A stretch of 64,000 nt of DNA, taken from NCBI RefSeq assembly GCF_030363035.1, contig NZ_JAUCMN010000005.1:1-64000 (forward strand). The letters are read 5' to 3'. This document shows positions 30,618 to 39,470 of this stretch, piece after piece. This DNA is from Curtobacterium caseinilyticum. GTDB lineage: Bacteria > Actinomycetota > Actinomycetes > Actinomycetales > Microbacteriaceae. Numbering within the stretch: position 1 is the stretch's first letter; each line of letters begins with the position of its first letter. The notes under the pieces are model-generated. The model was not told the DNA's origin, did no database searches, and worked only from the letters and a program-made list of their open reading frames with translations. Both the position numbers and the translations under genes were made by a program.

Positions 30618-31079
30618 ATGGAAAACACCATGTACTTCGCTCTCATGGGCAAGCTCGACGCTCGCCGCAAGGGTCTCCTCGAGGACAAGGAGAAGGGCTT
30701 CACGCTCATCGAGCTCCTCGTCGTCGTCATCATCATCGGCATCCTCGCCGCGATCGCGATCCCGGTGTACCTGGGTGTGCAGAACAACGCGAAGGACTCC
30801 AGCGTCAAGTCGGACCTGACCAACTTCAAGACCGCAGTGGTCAGCATGCAGACCACGAACGGCACGCTCCCCGCGGCTGCCACGTACAACGCCACGACGG
30901 CTCTGAGTGATGACCTCAAGAAGGCCGGTGCGAGCCAGGGGGCCGACACGTCCTCGATCGCGTACACGACCGGCGGGACGACTGCCGCGCCGACCTTCAA
31001 GATCGTCGGCACGAGCTCGACGGGCAACAAGTTCTGCGCGTCCGACTCGAAGGGTGTCACCGCCGGGGACGCCTGCTGA
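30618..31079 (+). CDS. pilA: major type IV pilin prepilin
   Basis: This 153-residue prepilin has a charged leader of 27 residues and the cleavage and methylation site KG-FTLIELLVVVIIIG, with Glu at mature position 5. The mature pilin has about 126 residues, with a hydrophobic N-terminal helix and a Thr/Ala-rich head. Two cysteines near the end (FCASDSKGVTAGDAC) could close a D-region-like loop. The ATG at 30618 or at 30630 may be used; the sequence before each is weakly purine-rich. It is followed by a strong hairpin before the minor pilins. Confidence 0.93.
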   Translation: MENTMYFALMGKLDARRKGLLEDKEKGFTLIELLVVVIIIGILAAIAIPVYLGVQNNAKDSSVKSDLTNFKTAVVSMQTTNGTLPAAATYNATTALSDDLKKAGASQGADTSSIAYTTGGTTAAPTFKIVGTSSTGNKFCASDSKGVTAGDAC

Positions 31080-31088
31080 ATCTCCCTC

Positions 31089-31124
31089 GGAGGCGGATCG
31101 TGACGATCGTCACGGTCCGCCTCC
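31089..31124 (+). terminator. hairpin after pilA
   Basis: The arms pair over 18 bp with one mismatch (GGAGGCGGA outer stem). It starts 10 bp after the pilA stop and 41 bp before the next gene. A partial terminator here would keep pilA expressed above the minor pilins. Confidence 0.75.
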
Positions 31125-31164
31125 TCTCACCGCGACCGTCAACCGGCGACCAGAGAGGCTGAGC

Positions 31165-32538
31165 ATGCTGCTGCGCATCGTCGACCGACTCCGGGCGGCG
31201 CGGGAGTCCGACGAGGGCTTCTCCGTCATCGAGGTCATGGTCGCGATGACGATCTTCGCGATGATCGCCGCCGGCGTCGCAGCCGGCATCGTCTCGACGA
31301 TGTACCTCACGCAGGACAACCGCTCGCGCGAAGCAGCACTCCAGCTCGCCAACCAGGCGCTCGACGCCGCACGCAGCACCAAGGACGTCTTCACCCTCGA
31401 CGACGAGACCCTGCCGGCCACGGTCGGCAAGCAGACCTACACCGTCAAGCAGACGACCAACTGGATCAACTCGGACGGTTCCGACAACACTTGCGGGGCG
31501 GGCTCCGGCGTCCTCGCCTACAAGCGCGTCGCCATCACCGTCTCCTGGACGAGCGGCACGTCGCCCCGCCAGAAGAACGTCGTGCTCGACACCCTCATCT
31601 CCCCGTCGTCCGCCGTGTCGAGCGCGACGGCGTCGACGATCGTGGTGGGCGTCAAGACGGCGACCGGCGCCGCGAACCCCGGGGTCTCCGTGACGATCAC
31701 GCCGGACTCCGACGGCGCCAAGAGCCTCGCCAAGCCGCCCGCCGTCACCGATGCGAACGGCTGCAGCTACGCCGTGGGTGTCACTCCGGGCACGTACAAG
31801 GTGACCATCGCCAAGGCCGGGAACATCGACCCCACCGGTGACTCGACCCCCGACGCGGTCGTGAAGACCATCGCCGGCGGAGTCGGCAACAAGACGTTCG
31901 CGTTCGACCGCGCGATCAGCGTGACGACCGGCGGTCCCCTCAACCTCAAGGACGGCGTCAGCGCGAAGCTGCCGGCCTCACTGCCGATGACCTACGTCTC
32001 CGGCGACACCGTCCGGACCGCCACGACCACCCCGACGCTGCTGTACCCCTTCCAGTGGACGGCGATAGCGGGGGCGTTCTCGAGCACCTGTCCGAACGTC
32101 GATCCCACCAAGTGGCCCGCGGCGGGCGGCTTCACGGCGTCGCCGAACATCTTCAACGGCACGGACGGGACGACGCCTGGCTTCAACCCGACGACCGACC
32201 TGACCGTCACGGCCCGCGCGCCGATGGGCGTCATCGACGTGAAGACGAACGGCCTCGACACCGTGCTCTCGGCCACGGTGAAGAACACGACCGCGGTGCC
32301 GAACGGCGATCCCGGTTGCGGCACCACGACCTACTGGTTCACCGGACTGAACTCGAACAAGGCGACCACGATCGCGCTGCCGTTCGGGACCTACACCCTC
32401 GCCGGCACCACGGTGCTCGGCGGCCTGCTGAGCAACGGGGCCGTGAACGTCTCCGCGAACCCGGACGTCATGAACCTCAAGGTCTCGACGAGCGGCAAGG
32501 TCGTCACCCTCGATCCGCGGACCGTGGTGAGCCCGTGA
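31165..32538 (+). CDS. minor prepilin with extra C-terminal domains
   Basis: This 457-residue protein has a class III signal EG-FSVIEVMVAMTIFAMIAAG, with Glu at position 5, followed by a long extracellular part. A segment near residues 150-250 (VVGVKTATGAANPGVSVTITPDSDGA...VTPGTYKVTI) resembles a carboxypeptidase-regulatory or CnaB beta-sandwich. The rest is Thr/Gly-rich with a few Cys. It is far larger than a usual minor pilin (150-200), so it may be an adhesive tip subunit. It overlaps the next gene by 4 bp. Confidence 0.82.
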   Translation: MLLRIVDRLRAARESDEGFSVIEVMVAMTIFAMIAAGVAAGIVSTMYLTQDNRSREAALQLANQALDAARSTKDVFTLDDETLPATVGKQTYTVKQTTNWINSDGSDNTCGAGSGVLAYKRVAITVSWTSGTSPRQKNVVLDTLISPSSAVSSATASTIVVGVKTATGAANPGVSVTITPDSDGAKSLAKPPAVTDANGCSYAVGVTPGTYKVTIAKAGNIDPTGDSTPDAVVKTIAGGVGNKTFAFDRAISVTTGGPLNLKDGVSAKLPASLPMTYVSGDTVRTATTTPTLLYPFQWTAIAGAFSSTCPNVDPTKWPAAGGFTASPNIFNGTDGTTPGFNPTTDLTVTARAPMGVIDVKTNGLDTVLSATVKNTTAVPNGDPGCGTTTYWFTGLNSNKATTIALPFGTYTLAGTTVLGGLLSNGAVNVSANPDVMNLKVSTSGKVVTLDPRTVVSP

Positions 32539-33242
32539 TCGCCTTCCTCCGAGGTCGCATCGACCGGGCAGGCGACGACCGTGGTCTCACGCTGGTCGAG
32601 CTCCTGGTCGCGATGAGCCTCTCGTTGCTCGTGCTCACCATCGCGGGGTCGTTCCTCGTCTCGGCGCAGAAGGCTGCGGTCACGGCGACGTCGACGAGTG
32701 CGAACACCCGCGCCGCGTCGGTCGCCATGAACGAGATGAGCCGCATGCTCCGCGCAGCGACCGACAACCCGGTGCCCACCGGCGACGACTCGCAGTTCGC
32801 CTTCCAGTACGCCAGCGCCACGACGCTGCGCTTCTTCGCGTACGTGAACCTCGACTCGACGCTCTCGCAGCCGGTCGAGGTGCAGCTCACCCTCGACCCC
32901 GTGACCAAGCGCATCACCGAGACCACCTGGAAGGGCACGGCGATCGCGGGCAACTCGTCGTACTACGCCTTCCCGCTCGCCACGGGTGCGACGCTGTCCG
33001 CCACACCGACGAGCAAGCGCACGCTCGTCTCGTCCGCCGTCAGCCCCGTCGCGTTCAGCCTGAAGAACGCAGACGGCGACGTGCTGAACGCGACCGGGGC
33101 GGCCGTCTCCGCCGTGGAGCTCGCCAACATCCGATCCGTCGACGTCTCCGTCACGGTCGGCGCCCGCACGGACGACCCGAACGCGGTCACCCTGGCGAGC
33201 ACCGTCAGCCTGCCCAACATCGTGATGGGAGCCTCGTCGTGA
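32535..33242 (+). CDS. minor prepilin, PilW-like
   Basis: This 235-residue protein has the prepilin signal RG-LTLVELLVAMSLSLLVLTIAG with Glu at position 5 and a 70-residue helical spine. The globular part has the strand-rich pattern of PilW/PilJ minor pilins (FQYASATTLRFFAYVN). The GTG start overlaps the previous stop, and its own stop overlaps the next start. Confidence 0.82.
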   Translation: MIAFLRGRIDRAGDDRGLTLVELLVAMSLSLLVLTIAGSFLVSAQKAAVTATSTSANTRAASVAMNEMSRMLRAATDNPVPTGDDSQFAFQYASATTLRFFAYVNLDSTLSQPVEVQLTLDPVTKRITETTWKGTAIAGNSSYYAFPLATGATLSATPTSKRTLVSSAVSPVAFSLKNADGDVLNATGAAVSAVELANIRSVDVSVTVGARTDDPNAVTLASTVSLPNIVMGASS

Positions 33243-35071
33243 TCCGTCTGCTCCGCGCGCTCCGCCGCCGCGACGACGACCGCGGCATGGCCCTGGTCGC
33301 GGTCGTCGGCATCGGCGCAGTGGTCATGCTGCTCGTGGGAACGATGGTCGCCGTCGCGACGTCCGGTGCCCGCGTCACCTCGACGGACCGGTCCTGGAAC
33401 CGTGCGATCGCAGCGGCCTACGCGGGCGTCGCCGACTACCAGTCCCGTCTCAACGCGGACAACTCCTACGGCAACTACGGCCAGGCGGACGCGCCCTTCA
33501 GCGCGGCTTCCGGCAGTGTCTTCGCCAAGGGCTCGGGGGGCAACCCGGCGTTCGGCTACCGCGCGCAGGACGCCTGGGTGTCGGTGCCGACGAGCGACGG
33601 GTCCGCGAGTGACTCGGCGTTCCGGTACGCCGTCGACAACAGCAAGTTGTCCTCGCAGGGCGTGATCCGTGTGCAGTCGACCGGTCGTTCGGGAACCACC
33701 ACCCGCACCGTCGTCGCCAACGTCCGCCCGGACGGCTTCTCGAACTACCTGTACTTCACGAACTACGAGTCCGGTGACCCGTCGGTGACCAACGAGAAGG
33801 GGATCGGTTCCGCCCCCTGCACCTCGGCGTACCGTCCGCTCGCGACGACGTCGACCTGCGACCAGATCCAGTTCGGGTCCGGCGACGTCCTGAAGGGGCC
33901 GGTCCGTTCGAACGACCAGATCAAGGTCTGCGGCGCGACCTTCAAGAACACCGTCCAGAGCGTGTTCGGCGTCTCGAGCAGCGGATGCTCGACGGGCAAC
34001 TACGCGTCCAACCCCACCACGTCGTCCACACTCACACCGCCGGCGACCATCGGCGACCTGCGGGACTACACCCGCTCGGACCTCCCGTCGACGATCGAGA
34101 CGGTCGAGGGTGCCGGCTGCCTGTACACCGGGCCGACGAAGATCGTCTTCAACGGTGACGGGACGATGACCGTCCGGTCACCGCTCACCATCGTGACCCA
34201 GGTGCGCGGCGAGAGTGCCGTACCGGGAGCACAGATCACGAGCGGCGACGCGGTCGCGAAGTGTGGGTCCGTCGCCGCCCTGCGCAGCGCCGCCGGTGCG
34301 ACGATCGCCGTGCCGAAGAACAACCTCGTCTACGTCCAGAACGAGCCGAGCGCTCGACCGGCTGGCACCGCACAGGACCCGAACTACTGGAACGGGTCGC
34401 CCATGAAGACCACGGCCACGGCGTGCTCCGTCCCGAACCCGACCGTCGGTCGCGACAGCGCGACGTCGCTTCGCGGCAACGGCGTGGGGTACCCGTACGT
34501 GGGGAGTTCGACGAGCGTCTCCGAGACCGACCCGACCGCGGGTGCCGGTGCGGCGGTGTCGAACCCGTACGGCTGCGACCGGGGGGACGTCTTCGTCCAG
34601 GGAACCGTCGACAAGGCCGTCACGATCGCGGCGGAGAACTACCTCTACGTCACGGGTGACATCACCTACAGCGCGAACCGCTCGGCCTCGACGGTCCTCG
34701 GGCTGATCGGGCAGCGCGCCGTGTGGGTGTGGAACCCGATCCGTCCGGACGGCAACGCCATCCTGCCGAGCAACCGGGAGATCGACGCTGCGATCCTCTC
34801 GAACACCGGAACGTTCGTCGTGCAGAACTGGACGAGGGGCTCGACCTACGGGCGCGGCCTCCTCACCGTGAACGGTTCGATCGCCCAGAACTTCCGTGGT
34901 GCCGTCGGACTGGCCAGCGGTCAGGGGTACACGAAGGCGTACCAGTTCGACTCGAGCCTCGCGGTCTACACACCCCCGAAGTTCCCGCAGCCGACCGTCA
35001 CGACGTACCGGGTCGCCACACAGGTCGAGTCGAGGACGGCGTACACCGCGAGCGGGACGGCCATCCCGTGA
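33239..35071 (+). CDS. PilX-like pilus assembly protein
   Basis: This 610-residue protein begins with RG-MALVAVVGIGAVVMLLVG, a prepilin-like hydrophobic start without the Glu at position 5 (Ala here). GspK and PilX also lack it and sit at the filament tip. The long extracellular part has many Ser/Thr/Gly and six or more Cys (TSAYRPLATTSTCDQ, KVCGATF, GCLYTG), and ends with Thr/Val-rich repeats. It starts at GTG overlapping the previous stop by 4 bp and overlaps pilD at its end. Confidence 0.75.
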   Translation: MIRLLRALRRRDDDRGMALVAVVGIGAVVMLLVGTMVAVATSGARVTSTDRSWNRAIAAAYAGVADYQSRLNADNSYGNYGQADAPFSAASGSVFAKGSGGNPAFGYRAQDAWVSVPTSDGSASDSAFRYAVDNSKLSSQGVIRVQSTGRSGTTTRTVVANVRPDGFSNYLYFTNYESGDPSVTNEKGIGSAPCTSAYRPLATTSTCDQIQFGSGDVLKGPVRSNDQIKVCGATFKNTVQSVFGVSSSGCSTGNYASNPTTSSTLTPPATIGDLRDYTRSDLPSTIETVEGAGCLYTGPTKIVFNGDGTMTVRSPLTIVTQVRGESAVPGAQITSGDAVAKCGSVAALRSAAGATIAVPKNNLVYVQNEPSARPAGTAQDPNYWNGSPMKTTATACSVPNPTVGRDSATSLRGNGVGYPYVGSSTSVSETDPTAGAGAAVSNPYGCDRGDVFVQGTVDKAVTIAAENYLYVTGDITYSANRSASTVLGLIGQRAVWVWNPIRPDGNAILPSNREIDAAILSNTGTFVVQNWTRGSTYGRGLLTVNGSIAQNFRGAVGLASGQGYTKAYQFDSSLAVYTPPKFPQPTVTTYRVATQVESRTAYTASGTAIP

Positions 35072-35904
35072 CCGCTGCCGTGACGCTCATCGGCAGCCTG
35101 ACCGCTGCCCTCGGACTGGCGCTCGGGTCGTTCCTCAACGTCGTGGTGCACCGGGTGCCCGCGGGGCTCTCGGTTGTGGCGCCGGCCTCGGCCTGCCCGC
35201 GCTGCGCGCACCCGATCCGCAGGCGTGACAACGTCCCCGTGGTGTCGTGGCTCGTGCTCCGCGGACGCTGCCGCGACTGCGCGACGCCGATCTCCGTCCG
35301 GTACCCGCTGGTCGAGGCGGCCACCGCGGTCCTGTTCGTCCTGGTCGCGGTCCGCTTCCTCTTCCTCCCGGGGGCCGAGTCGACCCCCGCCGGGCTCGCC
35401 GGGCAGCTCGTCCTGCTCGTCGCCCTGCTCACGGCGATGGCGGGCAGTGTCGCGCTCGCCCTCATCGACCTGGACACCCACCGGCTGCCGAACCGCATCG
35501 TGCTCCCGGCGTACCCGGTCCTGCTCGTCCTGCTGACGCTGTCGTCCGCGCTCACCGGTGAGTGGAGCGCCCTGCTCCGGGGCCTCGTCGGGATGGTCGT
35601 CCTCGGGGGCGTCTACCTGCTCCTGGCCCTCGCGGTCCCCCGCGGGATGGGCCTCGGGGACGTGAAGCTGGCCGGCGTGCTCGGGCTCGTCCTCGCGTAC
35701 CTCGGATGGGGACCCCTCGCTGTGGGTGCTTTCGCGGCGTTCCTGCTCGGCGGTACCTTCGGCATCGTCCTCCTGGTGGCGGGACGGGCGCGCCGGTCGA
35801 CGGGGATCCCGTTCGGCCCCTGGATGCTCCTCGGCGCGTGGGTGGGCGCGTTCGCCGGCGGACCGATCTGGGGCGCGTACCTGCGACTCCTCGGTCTCGA
35901 CTGA
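35068..35904 (+). CDS. pilD: prepilin peptidase
   Basis: This 278-residue membrane aspartyl protease cleaves the leaders of the prepilins encoded just upstream. The two catalytic Asp regions are in LIDLDTHRLPNR (Asp134/Asp136) and GMGLGDVKL (Asp198). The N-terminal cytoplasmic loop has two CxxC pairs (CPRC and CRDC) that probably bind zinc, as in bifunctional enzymes that also methylate the mature pilin. About eight membrane helices are seen. The GTG start overlaps the previous gene by 4 bp. Confidence 0.95.
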   Translation: MTAAVTLIGSLTAALGLALGSFLNVVVHRVPAGLSVVAPASACPRCAHPIRRRDNVPVVSWLVLRGRCRDCATPISVRYPLVEAATAVLFVLVAVRFLFLPGAESTPAGLAGQLVLLVALLTAMAGSVALALIDLDTHRLPNRIVLPAYPVLLVLLTLSSALTGEWSALLRGLVGMVVLGGVYLLLALAVPRGMGLGDVKLAGVLGLVLAYLGWGPLAVGAFAAFLLGGTFGIVLLVAGRARRSTGIPFGPWMLLGAWVGAFAGGPIWGAYLRLLGLD

Positions 35905-35935
35905 CCGCACTGCTGCCCCGGAAGGAACACACGAC

Positions 35936-36988
35936 ATGGCGAAGAAGATCGTCGGCATCGACATGGGTTCGGAGACGATCCGAGCCGTCGAGGTCGCTGA
36001 CGCCGAGAAGGCGCAGCCGATCATCACCCGGGTCGCCGAGGTCCCGGTGCCGGTCGGTGCGACGAAGCAGGGCGAGGTGCTCGAGGCGAACACGGTGGCC
36101 GCCGCGCTCCGCGAACTCTGGTCGATCGGGCGCTTCCGCACGAAGGACGTCGTGCTCGGGATGGGCAACCAGCGGGTGCTGTCCCGTGACCTCACCGTGC
36201 CGAAGGCGCCGCTCGCGCAGATCCGTGAGTCGCTGCCGTTCCAGGTGCAGGACATGCTGCCGGTCCCGGTGGGTGATGCGATCCTCGACTTCTACCCGAC
36301 CGAAGAGGCCGTGAGCGACGCGGGTCCGGTCGTGCACGGTCTGCTGGTGGCCGCCATCAAGGACGCCGTCCTCGCCAACGTCCGGGCGGCCGAGCTCGCC
36401 GGGCTGCGGCCGGTCGGCGTCGACCTCATCCCGTTCGCGCTGACGCGCGTCCTCGCGCCGCGGGTCGCCGGAGCCGGGACCGTCGCCCTGGTGGACTGCG
36501 GCGGGAACACCACCTCGGTGGTCGTGGTCCGGGACGGTGTGCCGCGGTTCGTCCGCATCATCCCCACCGGGGGAGACGACGTGACGAAGACCATCGCGAC
36601 CCGTCTCGAGATCCCGGTCGCCGAAGCGGAGGCCGTGAAGCGGCACTTCGGTCTGGTCGGCCGGACGCTCACACCGGACGACGCCCGAGCGGTGGGTGTG
36701 ATCCGTGAGACCGTCGGCGAGCTGATGACGAGCATCCGCAACACCGTCAACTACTACGCCAACACCCGTCCGGACGACGCCGTCCGCGGCATCGTCGCCG
36801 TGGGTGGCGGCGCCGCCCTGCCCGGGTTCCGTGAGGGCCTGGGCGACGTCTCCGGGCTCCCGGTCGCGATCGGCGACCCGTTCGTGTCGGCACGCACCGC
36901 GCGCGGCATCACCCCCGAACTCCTCCGTGAGCGCTCGACGTCCATCGCCGTCGCCTGGAGCCTGGCCGTCGGAGGACGTGCAGCATGA
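35936..36988 (+). CDS. pilM: type IV pilus assembly protein PilM
   Basis: This 350-residue actin-like ATPase binds the PilN tail on the cytoplasmic face. The actin-fold phosphate loops are seen in KKIVGIDMGSETIRAVEV and VALVDCGGNTTSVVV, and the adenosine motif in GIVAVGGGAALPGF. GGAAGGA precedes the ATG by about 10 nt. Its stop overlaps the next gene by 4 bp. Confidence 0.94.
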   Translation: MAKKIVGIDMGSETIRAVEVADAEKAQPIITRVAEVPVPVGATKQGEVLEANTVAAALRELWSIGRFRTKDVVLGMGNQRVLSRDLTVPKAPLAQIRESLPFQVQDMLPVPVGDAILDFYPTEEAVSDAGPVVHGLLVAAIKDAVLANVRAAELAGLRPVGVDLIPFALTRVLAPRVAGAGTVALVDCGGNTTSVVVVRDGVPRFVRIIPTGGDDVTKTIATRLEIPVAEAEAVKRHFGLVGRTLTPDDARAVGVIRETVGELMTSIRNTVNYYANTRPDDAVRGIVAVGGGAALPGFREGLGDVSGLPVAIGDPFVSARTARGITPELLRERSTSIAVAWSLAVGGRAA

Positions 36989-37746
36989 CCGAGATCATCG
37001 ACGGGACGTCCACATCGACGGGGACTCCCGGACCGCGGGGCCGTTCCGGCCGCCAGCGCCCGCAGGGCGCCAGGACTCCGTCAGCCGGCGGTACGCGTGG
37101 ACTCGTCATCGGAGGCCCGCCCCGGGTGGACCTCCTGCCGGCCGTCGTGCACACGGACCGACGGCACCGCCAGATCGTCCGTCGTGTCTGGGCCGGTGTC
37201 GTCGTGGTGGCGGTCGGCGTCGGCATCGTCGCCGGCTGGGCGACCATGGAGCGCATGTCGGCGGAACAGGAGCTCGCCGCCGCGCAGGGCGAGACGACCG
37301 CGCTCGCGCAGCAGCAGGGCCAGTTCCGCGACGTGCGGGCCGCCGAGTCCGAGTCGTCCCTGCTCGAGGCCGCGCAACGCGTCGGCGGATCGACCGAGAT
37401 CGACTGGTCGACGACGCTGCAGTCCGTGCGATCGAAGCTGCCGAGCGGCGTCGAGATCACGAACGTCACCATCGACTCGGCGTCGCCCACAGCGCAGTAC
37501 GCGCAGTCGGACGACCCGTTGCAGGGACAGCGCATCGCGACGCTGACCTTCGACGCGAAGAGCGCCGTCCTGCCGTCCATCCCGGACTGGCTGACCGCCG
37601 TGAGCGGCGTCACGGGTTTCGTCGACGCGAACGCGAACTCCGTGGCACGCGCCGACGACGGCAGTGGGTACTCCGTCAACATGACCATCCACCTCGACGA
37701 ACGAGCGTTCGACGGCAAGTACGCTGCCGACGCCGCGAAGGGCTGA
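36985..37746 (+). CDS. pilN: PilN-like pilus inner-complex protein
   Basis: This 253-residue single-helix protein has a cytoplasmic N-terminus of about 65 residues ending with PPRVDLLPAVV, which matches the PilM-binding motif (I/V-N-L-L-P). One transmembrane helix (VWAGVVVVAVGVGIVAG) is followed by a coiled coil and a ferredoxin-like domain (WSTTLQSVRSKLPSGVEITNV). The Pro/Arg/Gly-rich first 35 residues are unusual. It pairs with the following gene product. Confidence 0.82.
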   Translation: MTEIIDGTSTSTGTPGPRGRSGRQRPQGARTPSAGGTRGLVIGGPPRVDLLPAVVHTDRRHRQIVRRVWAGVVVVAVGVGIVAGWATMERMSAEQELAAAQGETTALAQQQGQFRDVRAAESESSLLEAAQRVGGSTEIDWSTTLQSVRSKLPSGVEITNVTIDSASPTAQYAQSDDPLQGQRIATLTFDAKSAVLPSIPDWLTAVSGVTGFVDANANSVARADDGSGYSVNMTIHLDERAFDGKYAADAAKG

Positions 37747-37749
37747 CCG

Positions 37750-38493
37750 ATGTCCCGCACCCGCCTCAGCCTGCTCCTCGCCGTGCTCTCGATGGTCGTC
37801 GTGGCCGTCGGGGGGTTCTTCCTGGCCGTCCAGCCCCAGCTCGCCCAGACGGCTGCCGCCCACGAGCAGACGACGACCGTCGAGCAGACGAACGACGCCA
37901 GCCGTGCGGAGCTCGTACGGCTTCGGCAGCAGGCCGCGCAGCTCCCGTCGATGCGTCGGGAGCTCGCGGCCCTCGAGACCTCGATCCCGTCGAAGGCGTC
38001 GCTGTCGTCGTTCATCGACGAGCTCGACGGCGTCGCGGAGGCGAGCGGCATGCAGGTCTCGTCCTTCACCGCGAGCGACGCGACGGCCTACACTCCGCCG
38101 GCAGCGGCCGCGACGGACTCCGGAGCGTCCACGAGCGGAGCGACCGCCGCTCCGAGCGCTGCGGCGACACCGGCCCCCACGACTGCTGCGGCGACGTCCC
38201 CGACCGCACCGCAGGTCGTGACCGACCCGGCGATCACCGCGCAGAACCTCTCGGTCGTCCCCGTCACGGTCGCGGTGGACGGCACCTTCGACCAGGCCCT
38301 GGCCTTCGTCAAGGGCGTGCAGGCGGGTGGCCGGCTCTTCCTCATCACCACGATCAGCTCGACGCAGAAGACCGGTACCGACGGCGGCGTCGGGACGACC
38401 GCGACCTGGACCTTCGGAGGGTCCGTGTACGTGCTCGACCGCACCGCCGGAGCGTCCTCGACGGCCACCCCGAGCCCCGCTGCGAACGGCTGA
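37750..38493 (+). CDS. pilO: PilO-like pilus inner-complex protein
   Basis: This 247-residue protein has an N-terminal transmembrane helix (LSLLLAVLSMVVVAVGGFFL), a coiled coil to about residue 80 (AELVRLRQQAAQLPSMRRELAALE) and a ferredoxin-like region interrupted by a 50-residue Ala/Thr/Pro-rich insert at about 118-160. It probably forms a heterodimer with PilN. It is the last gene of the cluster, and no pilP or pilQ follows. Confidence 0.75.
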   Translation: MSRTRLSLLLAVLSMVVVAVGGFFLAVQPQLAQTAAAHEQTTTVEQTNDASRAELVRLRQQAAQLPSMRRELAALETSIPSKASLSSFIDELDGVAEASGMQVSSFTASDATAYTPPAAAATDSGASTSGATAAPSAAATPAPTTAAATSPTAPQVVTDPAITAQNLSVVPVTVAVDGTFDQALAFVKGVQAGGRLFLITTISSTQKTGTDGGVGTTATWTFGGSVYVLDRTAGASSTATPSPAANG

Positions 38494-38666
38494 GACGCCC
38501 GCCCGACACCACCCCGCGAAGTGGGTGCGGCACGCCACGCCGCTCCCGCTTCCGCGACACCCGTCGGAGTGCGTACGATGCTCCCGACGCCGCGCTCGCG
38601 GCTGCTCACACCCCTCTCGGACGGTCGCCTCAGGACGGCCGTTCCTCGTCGTGCCCGGAGTCGCGC

Positions 38667-39377
38667 GTGTTGGTCGGAATCGTGGAGTTCCTCGGCTGGT
38701 TCGGTGCCGTAACCGTTCTCGCAGGTTACCTGCTCTTCTCGCTGGGCAAGATCCCGAACGGGCCGCTGTACCAGTCCCTCAACCTCGTCGGTGGGCTGTC
38801 CGTCGCGATCAACGTCGCGGCCCACCACGCCGTCCCGTCGACGATCGTGAACGGTGTCTGGGCGGTCATCGCGGTGGTCGTCCTGGTCAGGATGGCTCGT
38901 GCCCGTCACGCCGCCGGCGTCCGTGCTGCGGAACCGGAGGAGACCGTGGCGCCGCCCGTGCTGCACGCCGAGCCGCTGGCGACGACGGCCGTCCTGCCGG
39001 TCGTGGGGCCGGCGCTGCGTGACCACGAGGCGGAGGCGAGCGGTGCCGCGCCTGCCGCGCCGCGCCTCCAGGCCGGTCCGGTTCCCGAGGCGGGCACGGG
39101 CGCCCTGCGCGCGGACGCCGACGCGGCACCCACCGCGCACGGACGCGCCGACGCGGCACCCACCGCGCACGGACGCACCGATGCCGCCGCGGCACCCGCG
39201 GCGCCGATGACCGAGTCGGTCCCGGTCATCACCGCGACCATCGCGCTCGCGCTCGTCGCTGCTGCGCAGCAGCACGTCGGCACCGTGACACAGGAGCACA
39301 CCACCGTCGGGCACGCGGCAGACGGCACGGACGAGCACGCCGGGTCGGTGGCCCAGCGCGACGACGCGACGCAGTGA
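38667..39377 (+). CDS. CBU_0592-like membrane protein with repeat-bearing tail
   Basis: This 236-residue protein has three helices in its first 75 residues (VEFLGWFGAVTVLAGYLLFSLG, LYQSLNLVGGLSVAINVAAHHA, VNGVWAVIAVVVLV) that match the CBU_0592 membrane family of unknown function. A long Ala/Pro-rich tail follows, holding two exact 10-residue repeats, and a final hydrophobic stretch near 190. The GTG at 38667 has CGGAG 6 nt upstream; a TTG next to it is also possible. A TACGAT box lies at 38574. Confidence 0.65.
   Translation: MLVGIVEFLGWFGAVTVLAGYLLFSLGKIPNGPLYQSLNLVGGLSVAINVAAHHAVPSTIVNGVWAVIAVVVLVRMARARHAAGVRAAEPEETVAPPVLHAEPLATTAVLPVVGPALRDHEAEASGAAPAAPRLQAGPVPEAGTGALRADADAAPTAHGRADAAPTAHGRTDAAAAPAAPMTESVPVITATIALALVAAAQQHVGTVTQEHTTVGHAADGTDEHAGSVAQRDDATQ
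39115..39174 (+). repeat. two exact 30-bp tandem repeats
   Basis: Units 39115-39144 and 39145-39174 are identical and encode ADAAPTAHGR twice inside the CBU_0592-like protein. A partial third unit follows. Being in frame, copy number can change without frameshift. Confidence 0.9.
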
Positions 39378-39470
39378 CGCCCCGCCCGGGTGCGGCCGGC
39401 CCGCCCACCCGGCTGCGTCCCGCTCGGCCAACCCACCCCGCTCCGCAGCCCCCGGCGGTACGATCACCCC

